Positions 46,083 to 55,502 of a stretch of DNA of 64,000 bases are shown here, piece after piece. Under the pieces are notes generated by a model that ran no database searches, was not told the origin of the DNA, and saw only the letters and a program-made list of their open reading frames with translations. The translations under genes and the position numbers were made by a program. Position 1 is the first letter of the stretch; each line of letters opens with the position of its first letter. The DNA comes from Sphingomonas sp. CL5.1 (GTDB taxonomy: Bacteria; Pseudomonadota; Alphaproteobacteria; Sphingomonadales; Sphingomonadaceae): NCBI RefSeq assembly GCF_013344685.1, contig NZ_CP050137.1:4147001-4211000 (forward strand), written 5' to 3'.

Positions 46083-47081
46083 TTATTCCGTGCGCCCCAG
46101 CGCCACCTCGCCCCTCGACAGCGCGATCGATCCGTTCGGCATCGTCACCGCATTGATCGCGAAGCTGCTTTTCAGCGCTTCGACGAACTCGCGGCTTTCG
46201 CGGATGCCGAAGCGGCCGGAGACGACGAGCGAGCCGATCCGCGGATCGGCCACCACGATCGGCTTGTCACGATAGCGGTTGAACTCCGCCACAGCCTCCT
46301 CGATCGTCTCGTCGTTCAATTCGATGAAGCCATCCTGCCATGCGGTGCGCTGGCGGATCAGCGTCTCGCCGGGATTGGCGGCGGCGAGCAGGCCCGGGCG
46401 AATCAGCGTCGTCTCGCCGGCACCGACGCGGATCGTCTGGCCGTCGACATCGCTCACCGCCACCAGCCCGCTGGTGACGGTCAGCTCGGCGCGGTCCAGC
46501 CGCTTGCGAATATTGAAGCTGGTGCCGATCACCTGCACCCGCGCGTCGCCGAGATCGACCACGAACGGCCGCCGCCGATCGCGCGCGACGTCGAACAGCG
46601 CCTCGCCCTCGATCATGCGGACGACGCGGCGCGAGGCGTTCAGGCTGACGTCCAGCGTGGTGCCGCTGTTGAGCCGGATCGACGAACCATCCGCGAGTCG
46701 CGTCAGCCGCTGCTGCCCGTGGATCGTCGCCACGCGGTTCCCGTCCGACGACAGCAGCATCCGCCCTAGCCCGACCGCGCCCGCCGCGGAGGCGGCGAGC
46801 AGCCCGATCGCGGCGGAGCGGCGGGTGATATGGCGCTGGACGAGCGGCAGCGGCTCGACCGCCGGCGTGGCCGGCGCGTCGTCCTCGCCTGCCCCCGCCG
46901 CGTCGCCGCGCAGCCGGACGTGGCGCGCCGCCTCCCACGCCGCCTCCGCTTCGGCGAAGGCGACGGCGTGGCGCGGATCGGCGTCTATCCAGGCATTGGC
47001 TTCGGGGCGCAGACGCGGGTCGGCATCAAGGCGAACGACCCATGTCGCCGCCTCGTCGCGGATCGCCTTCCGCCCGTTCAC
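46083..47081 (-). CDS. fecR: FecR-family anti-sigma / signal-transducing protein
   Basis: The 332-residue inner-membrane regulator has an N-terminal cytoplasmic DUF4880-type region (EAATWVVRLDADPRLRPEA), one TM segment (RSAAIGLLAASAAGAVGLGR), and a periplasmic FecR domain (TIHGQQRLTRLADGSSIRLN, GEALFDVARDRRRPFVVDLG) that would contact the receptor's STN domain. GTG 47081 is the best start and lies inside the upstream sigma gene (56-nt overlap). It transmits a surface signal to the ECF sigma factor encoded just upstream. Confidence 0.87.
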   Translation of the reverse strand: MNGRKAIRDEAATWVVRLDADPRLRPEANAWIDADPRHAVAFAEAEAAWEAARHVRLRGDAAGAGEDDAPATPAVEPLPLVQRHITRRSAAIGLLAASAAGAVGLGRMLLSSDGNRVATIHGQQRLTRLADGSSIRLNSGTTLDVSLNASRRVVRMIEGEALFDVARDRRRPFVVDLGDARVQVIGTSFNIRKRLDRAELTVTSGLVAVSDVDGQTIRVGAGETTLIRPGLLAAANPGETLIRQRTAWQDGFIELNDETIEEAVAEFNRYRDKPIVVADPRIGSLVVSGRFGIRESREFVEALKSSFAINAVTMPNGSIALSRGEVALGRTE

Positions 47082-47682
47082 CTTCGCCGCGCCGCTGGAC
47101 AACGCCTTGATCCTCCTGCTCGGCCCGCGCGCGCGCCACGCGCGCCAGGGCCTTCGCCAGATGCTTCTCCACCGTTGAGACGGATATCCCCATGATCTCC
47201 GCCACCTCGCCGACCGAATGGCCCTGCACCCGCCGCAACAGGAAGGCCCTGCGCGGTTGCGGGGAGAGCGTTTCGACGACGCTTTCGAGATGCCGCAGCG
47301 CGTCGCGCGCATCGAACATCTCGTCATAGGATATGCTGCGCTGGAGCACTTCCAGATCGGCGACATAGTCGATCGAGACGATCACCTCGCGCCGCTGCTG
47401 GTCGATCAGGATATTGTGCGCCGTGCGCGTCATGAACGCGAGCCCGTGGCGGATGTCCCGCCATCCGTCATAAGCGTAGGTGCGCGCCAGCACCTCGGCG
47501 ACCAGATCGTCGAGATCGTCGGCATCGCGCACCAGCCGCCGCAGCCGCCGCCGGAGAACCGGCTGGAACGGCAGAATGACGGTCTTGAACCAATGCAGCC
47601 TGTCGTCCCGATCGAGCAGCGCCGCGTTCCCCCCTTCCGATATCGCAGGCGGGCAATGCCGCCCGTCCTTTCCCCCACGCAC
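47026..47682 (-). CDS. fecI: ECF (FecI-like) RNA polymerase sigma factor
   Basis: The 218-residue sigma-70 family factor has region 2 at about residues 30-100 (RDADDLDDLVAEVLARTYAY, IRHGLAFMTRTAHNILID) and region 4 at about 130-185 (LSPQPRRAFLLRRVQGHSV, GEVAEIMGISVSTVEKHLAK). The only early start is GTG 47682; no ATG is in frame. The gene overlaps fecR by 56 nt and is divergent from the TonB receptor, the usual target of such sigma factors. Confidence 0.87.
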   Translation of the reverse strand: MRGGKDGRHCPPAISEGGNAALLDRDDRLHWFKTVILPFQPVLRRRLRRLVRDADDLDDLVAEVLARTYAYDGWRDIRHGLAFMTRTAHNILIDQQRREVIVSIDYVADLEVLQRSISYDEMFDARDALRHLESVVETLSPQPRRAFLLRRVQGHSVGEVAEIMGISVSTVEKHLAKALARVARARAEQEDQGVVQRRGEGERAEGDPRRGGDMGRSP

Positions 47683-47816
47683 ATGAAAGCCGCCATTGCC
47701 CGCGCTGTCGAGACGGAAAATCGCAAAAAAGTTCGCCGGCGGGATGGAGGCAATGCCGCGGCCGCCCGTCAGACGAAATGACAGGCCGGAAAACCGGTAA
47801 AGAGGGGACAGATCAG

Positions 47817-50800
47817 ATGCTCATTGGAATCGGACGAATCGCGCTCGTCGCGCAAGCCAGCACCGCGGCCGTGGCGCTGGCGATGCTGTCGCAACCGGCC
47901 GTGGCGCAGACGCAGGCGGTGCGCTTCGACATTCCCGCCCAGCCGCTGGGCGACGCCTTGCAGGCATTCTCCAAGCAATCCGGATACCGCCTGCTGTATC
48001 CTTCCGCGAATCTCGCGACCAGCCGCGCGCCGGCGGTGGTGGGCAGCTATGCCGCCGAAAACGCGCTGGCGAAGATCCTGGAGGGCTCGCCGCTGCGCGT
48101 CGCCTCGATCAACGGCCGCGTCGTGGCGTTGACCGCGCGCGATCCGGCGCGTCCGGTTTCGCACCGCATCGCCACCCCGGTGCGCTTCGCGCCGCAGCCG
48201 CAGGAGGCTGTTGCGCCCGGTGCCGCCCCCGTCGCCTCGCAGGACGCCGACCAGACGCCCGCCACCGAGGTCGTCGTCGTCGGTTCCCAGATCAAGGGCG
48301 CCAAGGTCAACGAGGCGCTGCCGGTCACGCTGATCGGCGCGCGGGAGATCCAGGATACCGGCGCGGTATCCGGCGACGAGCTGTTCCGCTCGGTCCCGCA
48401 GTTCGGCGACGTGACGTTCAACAGCTCCTATCTGCCGCAGAGCAGCAACGCCGCGCGCGGCGACGTCGGCTCGGTCAACCTGCGCAACCTCGGCATCGGC
48501 AACACGCTCGTGCTGCTCAATGGCCGCCGCGTCGTCAACCACCCGACCAGCCAGGCGAATGACCAGCTCGTGCCGGTGCTGACCTACAATACCAACGCCA
48601 TTCCGGTGAACGGGCTGGAGCGGCTGGAGGTGCTGCGCGACGGCGCCGCCGCCATCTATGGCGCGGACGCGGTGGCCGGCGTGGTCAACACCGTGCTCAA
48701 GACCGATTACAACGGCGGCGACATCTCGGTGCAATATGGCGGAGCGGAAGGCACGCGGCTGCGCGAGCTGAACGTCAACGGCGTGCTCGGCACCAATTTC
48801 GCCGACGGCAAGGGCAATATCACCCTGTTCGCCAGCTACGACCACGGCACCGGCCTGATGTCGACCGACCAGTATTTCACCGCCTCGTCCGACCGTCGCG
48901 GCCTGTTCGCCGACACGCGCTTCGCGGGCAAGTCATCGCTCGACAATCGCAGCACCACGACGCCCTGGCTCGGCGGTGTCGTCGGCTCGCCGTCGTTCTT
49001 CGGCAAGGTCACGTCCAACGGCACGGCGATCAGCACCGCGTCGGGCGCGTTCCAGATCCAGCCGGCGTCGCTGAGCGGCTGCACCATCTCGGTCGGCAAC
49101 GGCCTGTGCCTCACCAACGGCGGCCTCAACACCGCGCTGAGGGAGGATACCGCGGCCGAGGGCACGACGGTCATCCCGCGCCTCAACCGCGTCAACCTGT
49201 TCCTGACCGGCCATTACGACTTCGACGACGTGACCGCGTTCTGGGAAGCAGGCTATTATTACGCCAAGACCCATGCGCAGCAGAGCCCGATCCAGACGCT
49301 CAGCTCGATCCCGATCACGGTGCCGGCGAGCAACTACTGGAACCCGTTCGGCCCCGTCACCTTCGCCGACGGCACGCCCAATCCGAACCGCCTGCCGGGG
49401 CTGAACATCCCGGCCAGCGGCCTTCCGGTGAAGATCGCCAGCTATTCCTTCACCGATTTCGGCCCGATCAACGTCGACGTGACGAACAAGCAGTTCCGCC
49501 TGCTGTTCGGGCTGCGCGGCGACTGGCACGGGTTCAACTGGGAAACCGCCGGCAGCTATTCGGAAGCGACCGTCAACGACGTCAGCGACAATATCTCGCG
49601 CACCAAGCTGAACGAGATTCTCGCGCTGTCGACGCCGGCCGCCTATAATCCGTTCAACGGCGGCTCGCTCGCCACGCCGTCGATCGGTGACGGCACGCCG
49701 AGCAACGCGACCAGCATCAACGCCGCGCGCCAGAAGCTCGTCCGTTTCGACAAGGCGACGCTCGCGACCTACGACTTCCGCCTGTCGAAGAAGGATCTCG
49801 TCGTGTTGCCGGGCGGCGACGTCGGCTTCGCGGCGGGCATCGAGGCGCGGCGCGAGACCCAGTACGACAATCGCGACGCGCGCATCGACGGCACGATCGA
49901 CTTCCTCGATCCCTATACCGGCAATGCGGTCAGCGATTTCGCCAACCTCAGCAAGAACCCGGACACGCACGGCACGCGCATGGTCTTCTCGGCCTATGGC
50001 GAGCTGGCCGTGCCGGTGGTGTCGCCGGAAATGGAGGTGCCGCTGGTCCGCAGCGTCAATCTCCAGCTTGCCGGTCGCTATGAGAATTACAGCGATTTCG
50101 GCAATATCGCGGTGCCCAAGATCGCTGGTTCGTGGGATGTGGTGAAGGGCTTCCGCCTGCGCGGATCGTGGGCGAAATCGTTCCGCGCGCCGAACCTCGA
50201 GCAGGTCAACGCGCAGATCATCGCGCGCACCAACACGCGCACCGATTACATCTTCTGCCAGGCGGATCTCATCAAGGGCGCGATCAGCAGCTTCACGGAC
50301 TGCGCCAATTCCACCGTCCCCGGCGCCAAACGCCGCCTGTCGGTGACGGCACTGCGCTCGGGCAACCCGGACCTCGATCCCGAGCGCGCGACCACCTGGT
50401 CGGTCGGCACGGTGATCGAGCCACCGATCCCCGATCGCTTCGGCCACCTGACGCTGACCGCCGATTTCTGGAACGTGAAGCAGACCGGGCTGATCGGCAT
50501 CTTCGGCGAGGGCAATGCGCTGATCCTCGACTATCTCCTCCGCCAGTCGGGCGAGACCAACCCCAACGTGGTGCGCGCCGCGCCGACGCCGGACGATGTC
50601 GCCGCCTTCGCGGGCACCGGCCTCGCCCCGGCCGGGCAGGTGCTCTACGTCAAGGACCAGTACGTCAACCTGCTGCCGCAAACGGTGCGCGGGCTTGACC
50701 TCAACGCGATCTATTCGGTGCGCGACACCGGGATCGGCGATTTCAACGTCTCCGTGAACGTGTCGCACCTGATCAAATATTATCAGGACCCGTCGCCGGG

Positions 50801-51209
50801 CATCGCGGCGCTGCTCGCGGCGCGCGCGGCGGGGAAGATCGACAAGAATACCGTCATTTCCGGCGGCGGGAGCCTGCTGCGGCAGAACTCGCGCCCGGCC
50901 TGGAAATGGTCGGCGTCGTTCAACTGGTCGCTGGAGAACGTATCGATCGGCGCCTTCACCCAATATATCGGCAGCGTGGAGGACACGAGCATCGATTCGG
51001 CCGCGGCGCCGTGGGTGGTTGACGGGCAGCTCACCGGCAACCTCTATGCCGAATACCGCTTCACCGGCGCGCTGAAGGGGGCGAGCATGCGCTTCGGGGT
51101 GCGCAACATCACCAACGAAGCGCCGTCGCTCGCCGCCACCGGCTATCTCGGCACGCTCTATTCACCGATGGGACGTTATTGGTACGGCAACATGCGGTAT
51201 CGCTTCTGA
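47817..51209 (+). CDS. TonB-dependent outer-membrane receptor with STN signalling domain
   Basis: The 1130-residue receptor has a signal peptide (ALAMLSQPAVAQ), an STN domain at about residues 30-105 (VRFDIPAQPLGDALQAFSKQ), a TonB-box-like TEVVVVGSQ near residue 150, a plug domain (TLIGAREIQDTGAVSGDELF, LRDGAAAIYGADAVAG), and a 22-strand-type barrel ending YWYGNMRYRF. It takes up a specific substrate and signals through FecR. ATG 47817 follows GAGGGGA; ATG 47778 is an alternative. Its stop overlaps the protease start by one nt. Confidence 0.93.
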   Translation: MLIGIGRIALVAQASTAAVALAMLSQPAVAQTQAVRFDIPAQPLGDALQAFSKQSGYRLLYPSANLATSRAPAVVGSYAAENALAKILEGSPLRVASINGRVVALTARDPARPVSHRIATPVRFAPQPQEAVAPGAAPVASQDADQTPATEVVVVGSQIKGAKVNEALPVTLIGAREIQDTGAVSGDELFRSVPQFGDVTFNSSYLPQSSNAARGDVGSVNLRNLGIGNTLVLLNGRRVVNHPTSQANDQLVPVLTYNTNAIPVNGLERLEVLRDGAAAIYGADAVAGVVNTVLKTDYNGGDISVQYGGAEGTRLRELNVNGVLGTNFADGKGNITLFASYDHGTGLMSTDQYFTASSDRRGLFADTRFAGKSSLDNRSTTTPWLGGVVGSPSFFGKVTSNGTAISTASGAFQIQPASLSGCTISVGNGLCLTNGGLNTALREDTAAEGTTVIPRLNRVNLFLTGHYDFDDVTAFWEAGYYYAKTHAQQSPIQTLSSIPITVPASNYWNPFGPVTFADGTPNPNRLPGLNIPASGLPVKIASYSFTDFGPINVDVTNKQFRLLFGLRGDWHGFNWETAGSYSEATVNDVSDNISRTKLNEILALSTPAAYNPFNGGSLATPSIGDGTPSNATSINAARQKLVRFDKATLATYDFRLSKKDLVVLPGGDVGFAAGIEARRETQYDNRDARIDGTIDFLDPYTGNAVSDFANLSKNPDTHGTRMVFSAYGELAVPVVSPEMEVPLVRSVNLQLAGRYENYSDFGNIAVPKIAGSWDVVKGFRLRGSWAKSFRAPNLEQVNAQIIARTNTRTDYIFCQADLIKGAISSFTDCANSTVPGAKRRLSVTALRSGNPDLDPERATTWSVGTVIEPPIPDRFGHLTLTADFWNVKQTGLIGIFGEGNALILDYLLRQSGETNPNVVRAAPTPDDVAAFAGTGLAPAGQVLYVKDQYVNLLPQTVRGLDLNAIYSVRDTGIGDFNVSVNVSHLIKYYQDPSPGIAALLAARAAGKIDKNTVISGGGSLLRQNSRPAWKWSASFNWSLENVSIGAFTQYIGSVEDTSIDSAAAPWVVDGQLTGNLYAEYRFTGALKGASMRFGVRNITNEAPSLAATGYLGTLYSPMGRYWYGNMRYRF

Positions 51210-53677
51210 TGCGTCGCCGGCTCGCGGGGCTGCTGCTCCTTTCCGCGGCTTTGTCGCCCGTCCCCGCGCTGGCGCGGACGGGCGAGGCCCCGCTGTTCGC
51301 CGTCACGCCGGAGGAAGCGAGCGCGCATGTGACGATCCGCCTGCCCGCCGCCGGGGCGGACGGGGTGCTCGGGCGTTTCCTCTACACCCCCTCGATCGCC
51401 GCCGGACTCGGCCAGCCGGATCTCGGCGCGGACCGCGCGGGGCTTGGGCAGACGCAGATCGTCGTGTTCCGCCGCGTCGGCAAGCGCGTGCTGGCGATGT
51501 TCGAGAATACCCGCTTCCGCGCGCTCTCCGGCGATGCCGGGGAGGAGCGCGCGGTGGAGGCTTCCTTCGCGCCGTCGGTGGTATGGTCGGGCGACCTAAC
51601 CGACGCGCCGGACGGTTCGGTGTCGTTCGACCTTTCCGGCTTCCTGCTGCGCGACGCGATCGACATCGCCGGGCGGCTGAAGCGCGGCAAGGCGGGAACA
51701 TACAAGCTGGCACCGACGCTCAGCTATGTCGACACGAAGGAAAGCGCCGCCTTCCCCGACAATGTCGAATTCCAGTCGGTGCTGACCTTCCAGACCGACG
51801 AGGCCGGGCCGGCGGTCAACCGCATCGTGCCGGACGCCAAGGCGATCACCTTCGCGATCCATCACAGCTTCGTCCGGCTGCCCGACGCCAATTTCCACCC
51901 GCGCGCACACGATCCGCGCAGCGGCACCTCGGCGCAGGTGATCCGCAACGATTACGCGGCCGAGCTGGACCAGCCGATCGTCTCGCGACTCGTGCGCCGC
52001 TTCCGGCTGGAAAAGACCGATCCCAACGCCGCGCGCAGCCGCGTGGTGAAGCCGATCGTCTTCTACGTCGACCGCGCCGCGCCCGAGGCGATCCGCGCCG
52101 CGCTGATCGAGGGCGCGCGCTGGTGGGCGCAGGCGTTCGACGCGGCGGGCTATATCGACGCCTTCCGCGTGGAGACGCTGCCCGAGGGCGTCAATCCGGC
52201 GGACGTGCGCTACAACGTCATCGCCTGGGTGCATCGCGCGACGCGCGGCTGGTCCACCGGCACCACGGTGGTCGATCCGCGCACCGGGGAGATCGTGCGC
52301 GGCGTCGTCCAGCTCGGCTCGCTGCGCGCGTGGCAGGATCGGCTAATCTTCGACGGCCTGATCGGCGCCTCCAAGGAAGGCACCGGCGCGGCGGACGACC
52401 CGATCGTGCTCGTCCGCGCCCGGCTGCGCCAGCTTGCCGTGCATGAGGTGGGCCATGCGCTGGGCCTCGCGCATAATTTCGCCGGCAGCACCTATGCCGG
52501 CCGCGCCTCGGTGATGGACTATCCCGCGCCGCTGATCGGCGTGAAGGGCGACCGGCTCGATTTCTCGAACGCCTATGCCACCGGCGTCGGCGCCTGGGAC
52601 AAATTCACGATCCAGTGGCTTTACGGCACCGCGCCGCGCGGGACGGACGAGAAGGCATGGCTCGATGGCCTCGCCCGCAAGGCCGAGGCGGACGGCTACC
52701 GCAATGTCACCGACGGCGACACGCGCGGCATCGGCGACGCCCAGCCTTACGGCAATATGTGGGACAACGGGCCGGACGCGGTGGCGGAGTTGGCCAATGT
52801 GCTCGCGGTGCGCCGCATCGCCCTGTCGCGCTTCGGCCCCGCCAACCTGCCCAAGGGATCGCCCGGCGCCGACCTGCGCCGCATGATCGTGCCGATCTAC
52901 CTTTACCACCGTTATCAGGTGACGGCGGTGTCGAAACTGGTCGCGGGCGTGGACTATAGCTATGCCGTCGCGGGCGACGGGCATGACCGGGCGGAGATCG
53001 TCCCCGCCGCGAAGCAGCGCGCGGCGCTGGACGCGCTGATCGGCACGCTCGATCCGAAGCTGCTCGATTTGCCGGACACGTTGCTCGCGCAGCTTTCCTC
53101 GGTCCAGCCGGGCACGCCCGATCCGCAATATGAGATCGAGCTGTTCCCTGCGAACACGGCCGCCGCCTTCGACCTGCCAAGCGCGGCGGAAACCGCGGCC
53201 GATCAGACGCTGGAGGCGCTCCTCGCGCCGGAGCGGCTCAACCGGCTGATCGAGCAGGCGCGGGTCGATCCGGGACAATTGTCGCTGGGCGAGATGCTCG
53301 ACAAACTCTCCGCCGCCGTCGCGCCGACCGCGCGCGGCCGCGAGGGCGAATTGCGCCGCCGCGTCCGCGCGCGCTATGCGGTGCGGCTGGCGACGGTGAT
53401 GCAGGACAAGCGCCTCTCCCCCACCGCGCTCGGCGTGGTGCGCGGCGCGGCGACGCGGCTCGGCGAGAGGCTGCGTGCCTGCACTGGCGACGCGACCGAG
53501 ACGGATGCCTGCGCCTATCTCTCCGCGATGCTCACCGGCCCCAATGCGCAACTCCGCGCGCTGGCCGAGCCGGTGGCGAAACCGCCCGAGATTCCGCCGG
53601 GCGCGCCGATCGGCGACGACGGCATCTGGGAAGACGACTGGCTGACCGCCCCGCTCACGACGAGGATATCGCAATGA
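51209..53677 (+). CDS. secreted zinc-dependent metalloprotease (DUF5117/DUF4953-like)
   Basis: The 822-residue exported protease has a signal peptide (RLAGLLLLSAALSPVPALA) and a zinc site HEVGHALGLAHNF (His412, Glu413, His416, His422) of the metzincin type HExxHxxGxxH, followed by a Met-turn candidate SVMDYPAP. The large N-terminal region (FDLSGFLLRDAIDIAG) and the C-terminal region match the DUF5117/DUF4953 pattern. It starts at ATG 51209, overlapping the receptor stop as TGATG. It likely degrades a peptide or protein in the periplasm or outside, matching the receptor's uptake role. Confidence 0.87.
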   Translation: MRRRLAGLLLLSAALSPVPALARTGEAPLFAVTPEEASAHVTIRLPAAGADGVLGRFLYTPSIAAGLGQPDLGADRAGLGQTQIVVFRRVGKRVLAMFENTRFRALSGDAGEERAVEASFAPSVVWSGDLTDAPDGSVSFDLSGFLLRDAIDIAGRLKRGKAGTYKLAPTLSYVDTKESAAFPDNVEFQSVLTFQTDEAGPAVNRIVPDAKAITFAIHHSFVRLPDANFHPRAHDPRSGTSAQVIRNDYAAELDQPIVSRLVRRFRLEKTDPNAARSRVVKPIVFYVDRAAPEAIRAALIEGARWWAQAFDAAGYIDAFRVETLPEGVNPADVRYNVIAWVHRATRGWSTGTTVVDPRTGEIVRGVVQLGSLRAWQDRLIFDGLIGASKEGTGAADDPIVLVRARLRQLAVHEVGHALGLAHNFAGSTYAGRASVMDYPAPLIGVKGDRLDFSNAYATGVGAWDKFTIQWLYGTAPRGTDEKAWLDGLARKAEADGYRNVTDGDTRGIGDAQPYGNMWDNGPDAVAELANVLAVRRIALSRFGPANLPKGSPGADLRRMIVPIYLYHRYQVTAVSKLVAGVDYSYAVAGDGHDRAEIVPAAKQRAALDALIGTLDPKLLDLPDTLLAQLSSVQPGTPDPQYEIELFPANTAAAFDLPSAAETAADQTLEALLAPERLNRLIEQARVDPGQLSLGEMLDKLSAAVAPTARGREGELRRRVRARYAVRLATVMQDKRLSPTALGVVRGAATRLGERLRACTGDATETDACAYLSAMLTGPNAQLRALAEPVAKPPEIPPGAPIGDDGIWEDDWLTAPLTTRISQ

Positions 53678-55464
53678 AGTTTTCGAGCCTTTCCCGTTCG
53701 GGCCTCGCCCTGCTCGTCGCCGGCGGCGTGATCGGCGCGGGGCAGCTCGCCGCCGCGCCGGGCGACGGCGCGACCGCGATCGTCGGCGCGACGGTGTTCG
53801 ACGGCACCGGCGCCGCGCCGCAGATCGCGACCGTGGTGATCCGCGACGGTCGCATCGCCGAGGTGACGCCGGGCGCCAAGGCGCCGCGCGGTGCGAAGGT
53901 GATCGACGCGCGCGGCAAGGCGCTGCTCCCCGGCTTCTACGACCTCCATACGCACTGGACGCCCGCCGGCGAGCCGAACACCACGCCGCAGATCGCGACC
54001 GATTACGTCCGCTCTGGCGTCACCACCGTCAACGATTTCCACGAGCAGCCGGAAAGCTATGCGCCGCGCCGCGAGTGGCTGAAGTCGCTCGTTTCGCCGC
54101 ACGTCAATTTCGCCGCGCGGATCAGCACGCCGGGCGGGCATGGCGCCGACTGGGGCGATCAGTCGACGACGATCTGGATCAACACACCCACCGCCGCGCG
54201 CGCCGCGATCGAGCGGCTGAAGCCGTACAAGCCCGATCTCATCAAGGCGTTCACCGACGGCTGGCGCTACGGCATGGCGCCGGACAACACCAGCATGGAC
54301 GGCTGGACACTCCACGCGCTCACCGACGCGGCGCACAAGGCGGGGTGGAAGGTGCTGACGCACACCGTCACCGTCGATCGCGGCGTGCTGGCGGCGCGCA
54401 GCGGCGTGGATTCGCTCGCGCACGATCCGCAGGACCGGGATATCACGCCCGACGAGGTGAAGACGATCGTCGCGTCGAGGATGGCGGTGATCCCGACGCT
54501 CGCGGTCTATGATCCCGACAAGGGCGGCGCGAAGCCGGATGATCCGCGCTATCGCCAGGGTGTCATCAAGTTCGGCCATGCGCTGCACAATGTGAAAGTG
54601 CTGTTCGACGCCGGCGTGCCGATCGGCGTGGGCACCGACGCGGGGATGCCCGCGACGCCGCACGGCTCCTCTACCCTCCATGAGCTGGAGCTGCTGGTTC
54701 GCGCGGGGCTGACGCCGTCGCAAGCGCTGGTAGCGGCGACGCGGACAAGCGCGCAGATCATGGCGCAGGACGCGGATCGCGGCACGATCGCCCCCGGCAA
54801 GCGCGCCGATCTCGTGCTGATCGACGGCAAGCCGTGGGAGCAGATCGCCGACGTCCACAAGGTGTCGCAGGTGATGATCGACGGCCGGCTGGTGTTCGGC
54901 CCCGGCGCGCCCGCGCTGCCCGAGGCGAACCGCACGACGCACATGCCCGTCACCAATGTCGCGGCGCTGGTCGACGATTTCGAGCGGCCGGACAAGCGCA
55001 GCACGCTTGACACGCTGCGACTGGAAACCGGCGACGGCGGGATCGACCGTTCGGTGGAGATCACCCAGGTCGTGCCGCGCAGCGACGGCGGCCACGCACT
55101 CCAGCTCGCCGCGCGGATGGCGGTGAAGGACGGCGCCTATGCCGGCTTCGCGGTGCCGCTGACGCGCGGATCGGTGCAGCCGGTCGACGTGCGCCGTTAC
55201 AAGGGCGTGCGCTTCGACATCAAGGGGTCGGGCGATTTCGCGCTGCGCCTCAACGGCTTGCAGGGAAGCTGGTCCGCCCCGGTAAAAGGCGCGGTCGGCT
55301 GGACGAGCATCGAGGTGCCGTTCAGCGCGCTCCAGCCGGTGAAGTTCGGCAACCGGCCGGGCAAGCCATGGTCGGGCGACGATATCGTCCAGGTCGAGGT
55401 CGGCGGCACGCGCCCCGGCGGCGAGACGATGACCTTCACCGTGGACAATATCCGCTTCTATTGA
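53674..55464 (+). CDS. secreted amidohydrolase-family protein with C-terminal beta domain
   Basis: The 596-residue exported enzyme has a signal peptide (SGLALLVAGGVIGAGQLAAA), then an amidohydrolase TIM barrel: DLHTHW (first metal His pair), an HTVTVDR mid-barrel His, SLAHDPQD, and the late Asp in GVGTDAGMP. The C-terminal ~150 residues form a CIA30/galactose-binding-like beta domain (DDFERPDKRSTLDTLRLETG). Closest general type is imidazolonepropionase/prolidase-like. It starts in a 4-nt ATGA overlap with the protease gene. Confidence 0.87.
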   Translation: MKFSSLSRSGLALLVAGGVIGAGQLAAAPGDGATAIVGATVFDGTGAAPQIATVVIRDGRIAEVTPGAKAPRGAKVIDARGKALLPGFYDLHTHWTPAGEPNTTPQIATDYVRSGVTTVNDFHEQPESYAPRREWLKSLVSPHVNFAARISTPGGHGADWGDQSTTIWINTPTAARAAIERLKPYKPDLIKAFTDGWRYGMAPDNTSMDGWTLHALTDAAHKAGWKVLTHTVTVDRGVLAARSGVDSLAHDPQDRDITPDEVKTIVASRMAVIPTLAVYDPDKGGAKPDDPRYRQGVIKFGHALHNVKVLFDAGVPIGVGTDAGMPATPHGSSTLHELELLVRAGLTPSQALVAATRTSAQIMAQDADRGTIAPGKRADLVLIDGKPWEQIADVHKVSQVMIDGRLVFGPGAPALPEANRTTHMPVTNVAALVDDFERPDKRSTLDTLRLETGDGGIDRSVEITQVVPRSDGGHALQLAARMAVKDGAYAGFAVPLTRGSVQPVDVRRYKGVRFDIKGSGDFALRLNGLQGSWSAPVKGAVGWTSIEVPFSALQPVKFGNRPGKPWSGDDIVQVEVGGTRPGGETMTFTVDNIRFY

Positions 55465-55478
55465 GTCTTCGCGGATGC

Positions 55479-55502
55479 GGGGAACGCGTTCAGGCGTTCC
55501 CC
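55479..55502. terminator. hairpin between convergent amidohydrolase and acyl-CoA dehydrogenase genes
   Basis: GGGGAACGC and GCGTTCCCC arms with a 6-nt loop lie right after the amidohydrolase stop and overlap the stop codon of the minus-strand gene. There is no clear T-run. Confidence 0.4.

Noticed and set aside
48933..50963. 676-codon minus-strand frame inside the TonB receptor
   Set aside because: Antisense to a receptor with complete STN, plug and barrel features.
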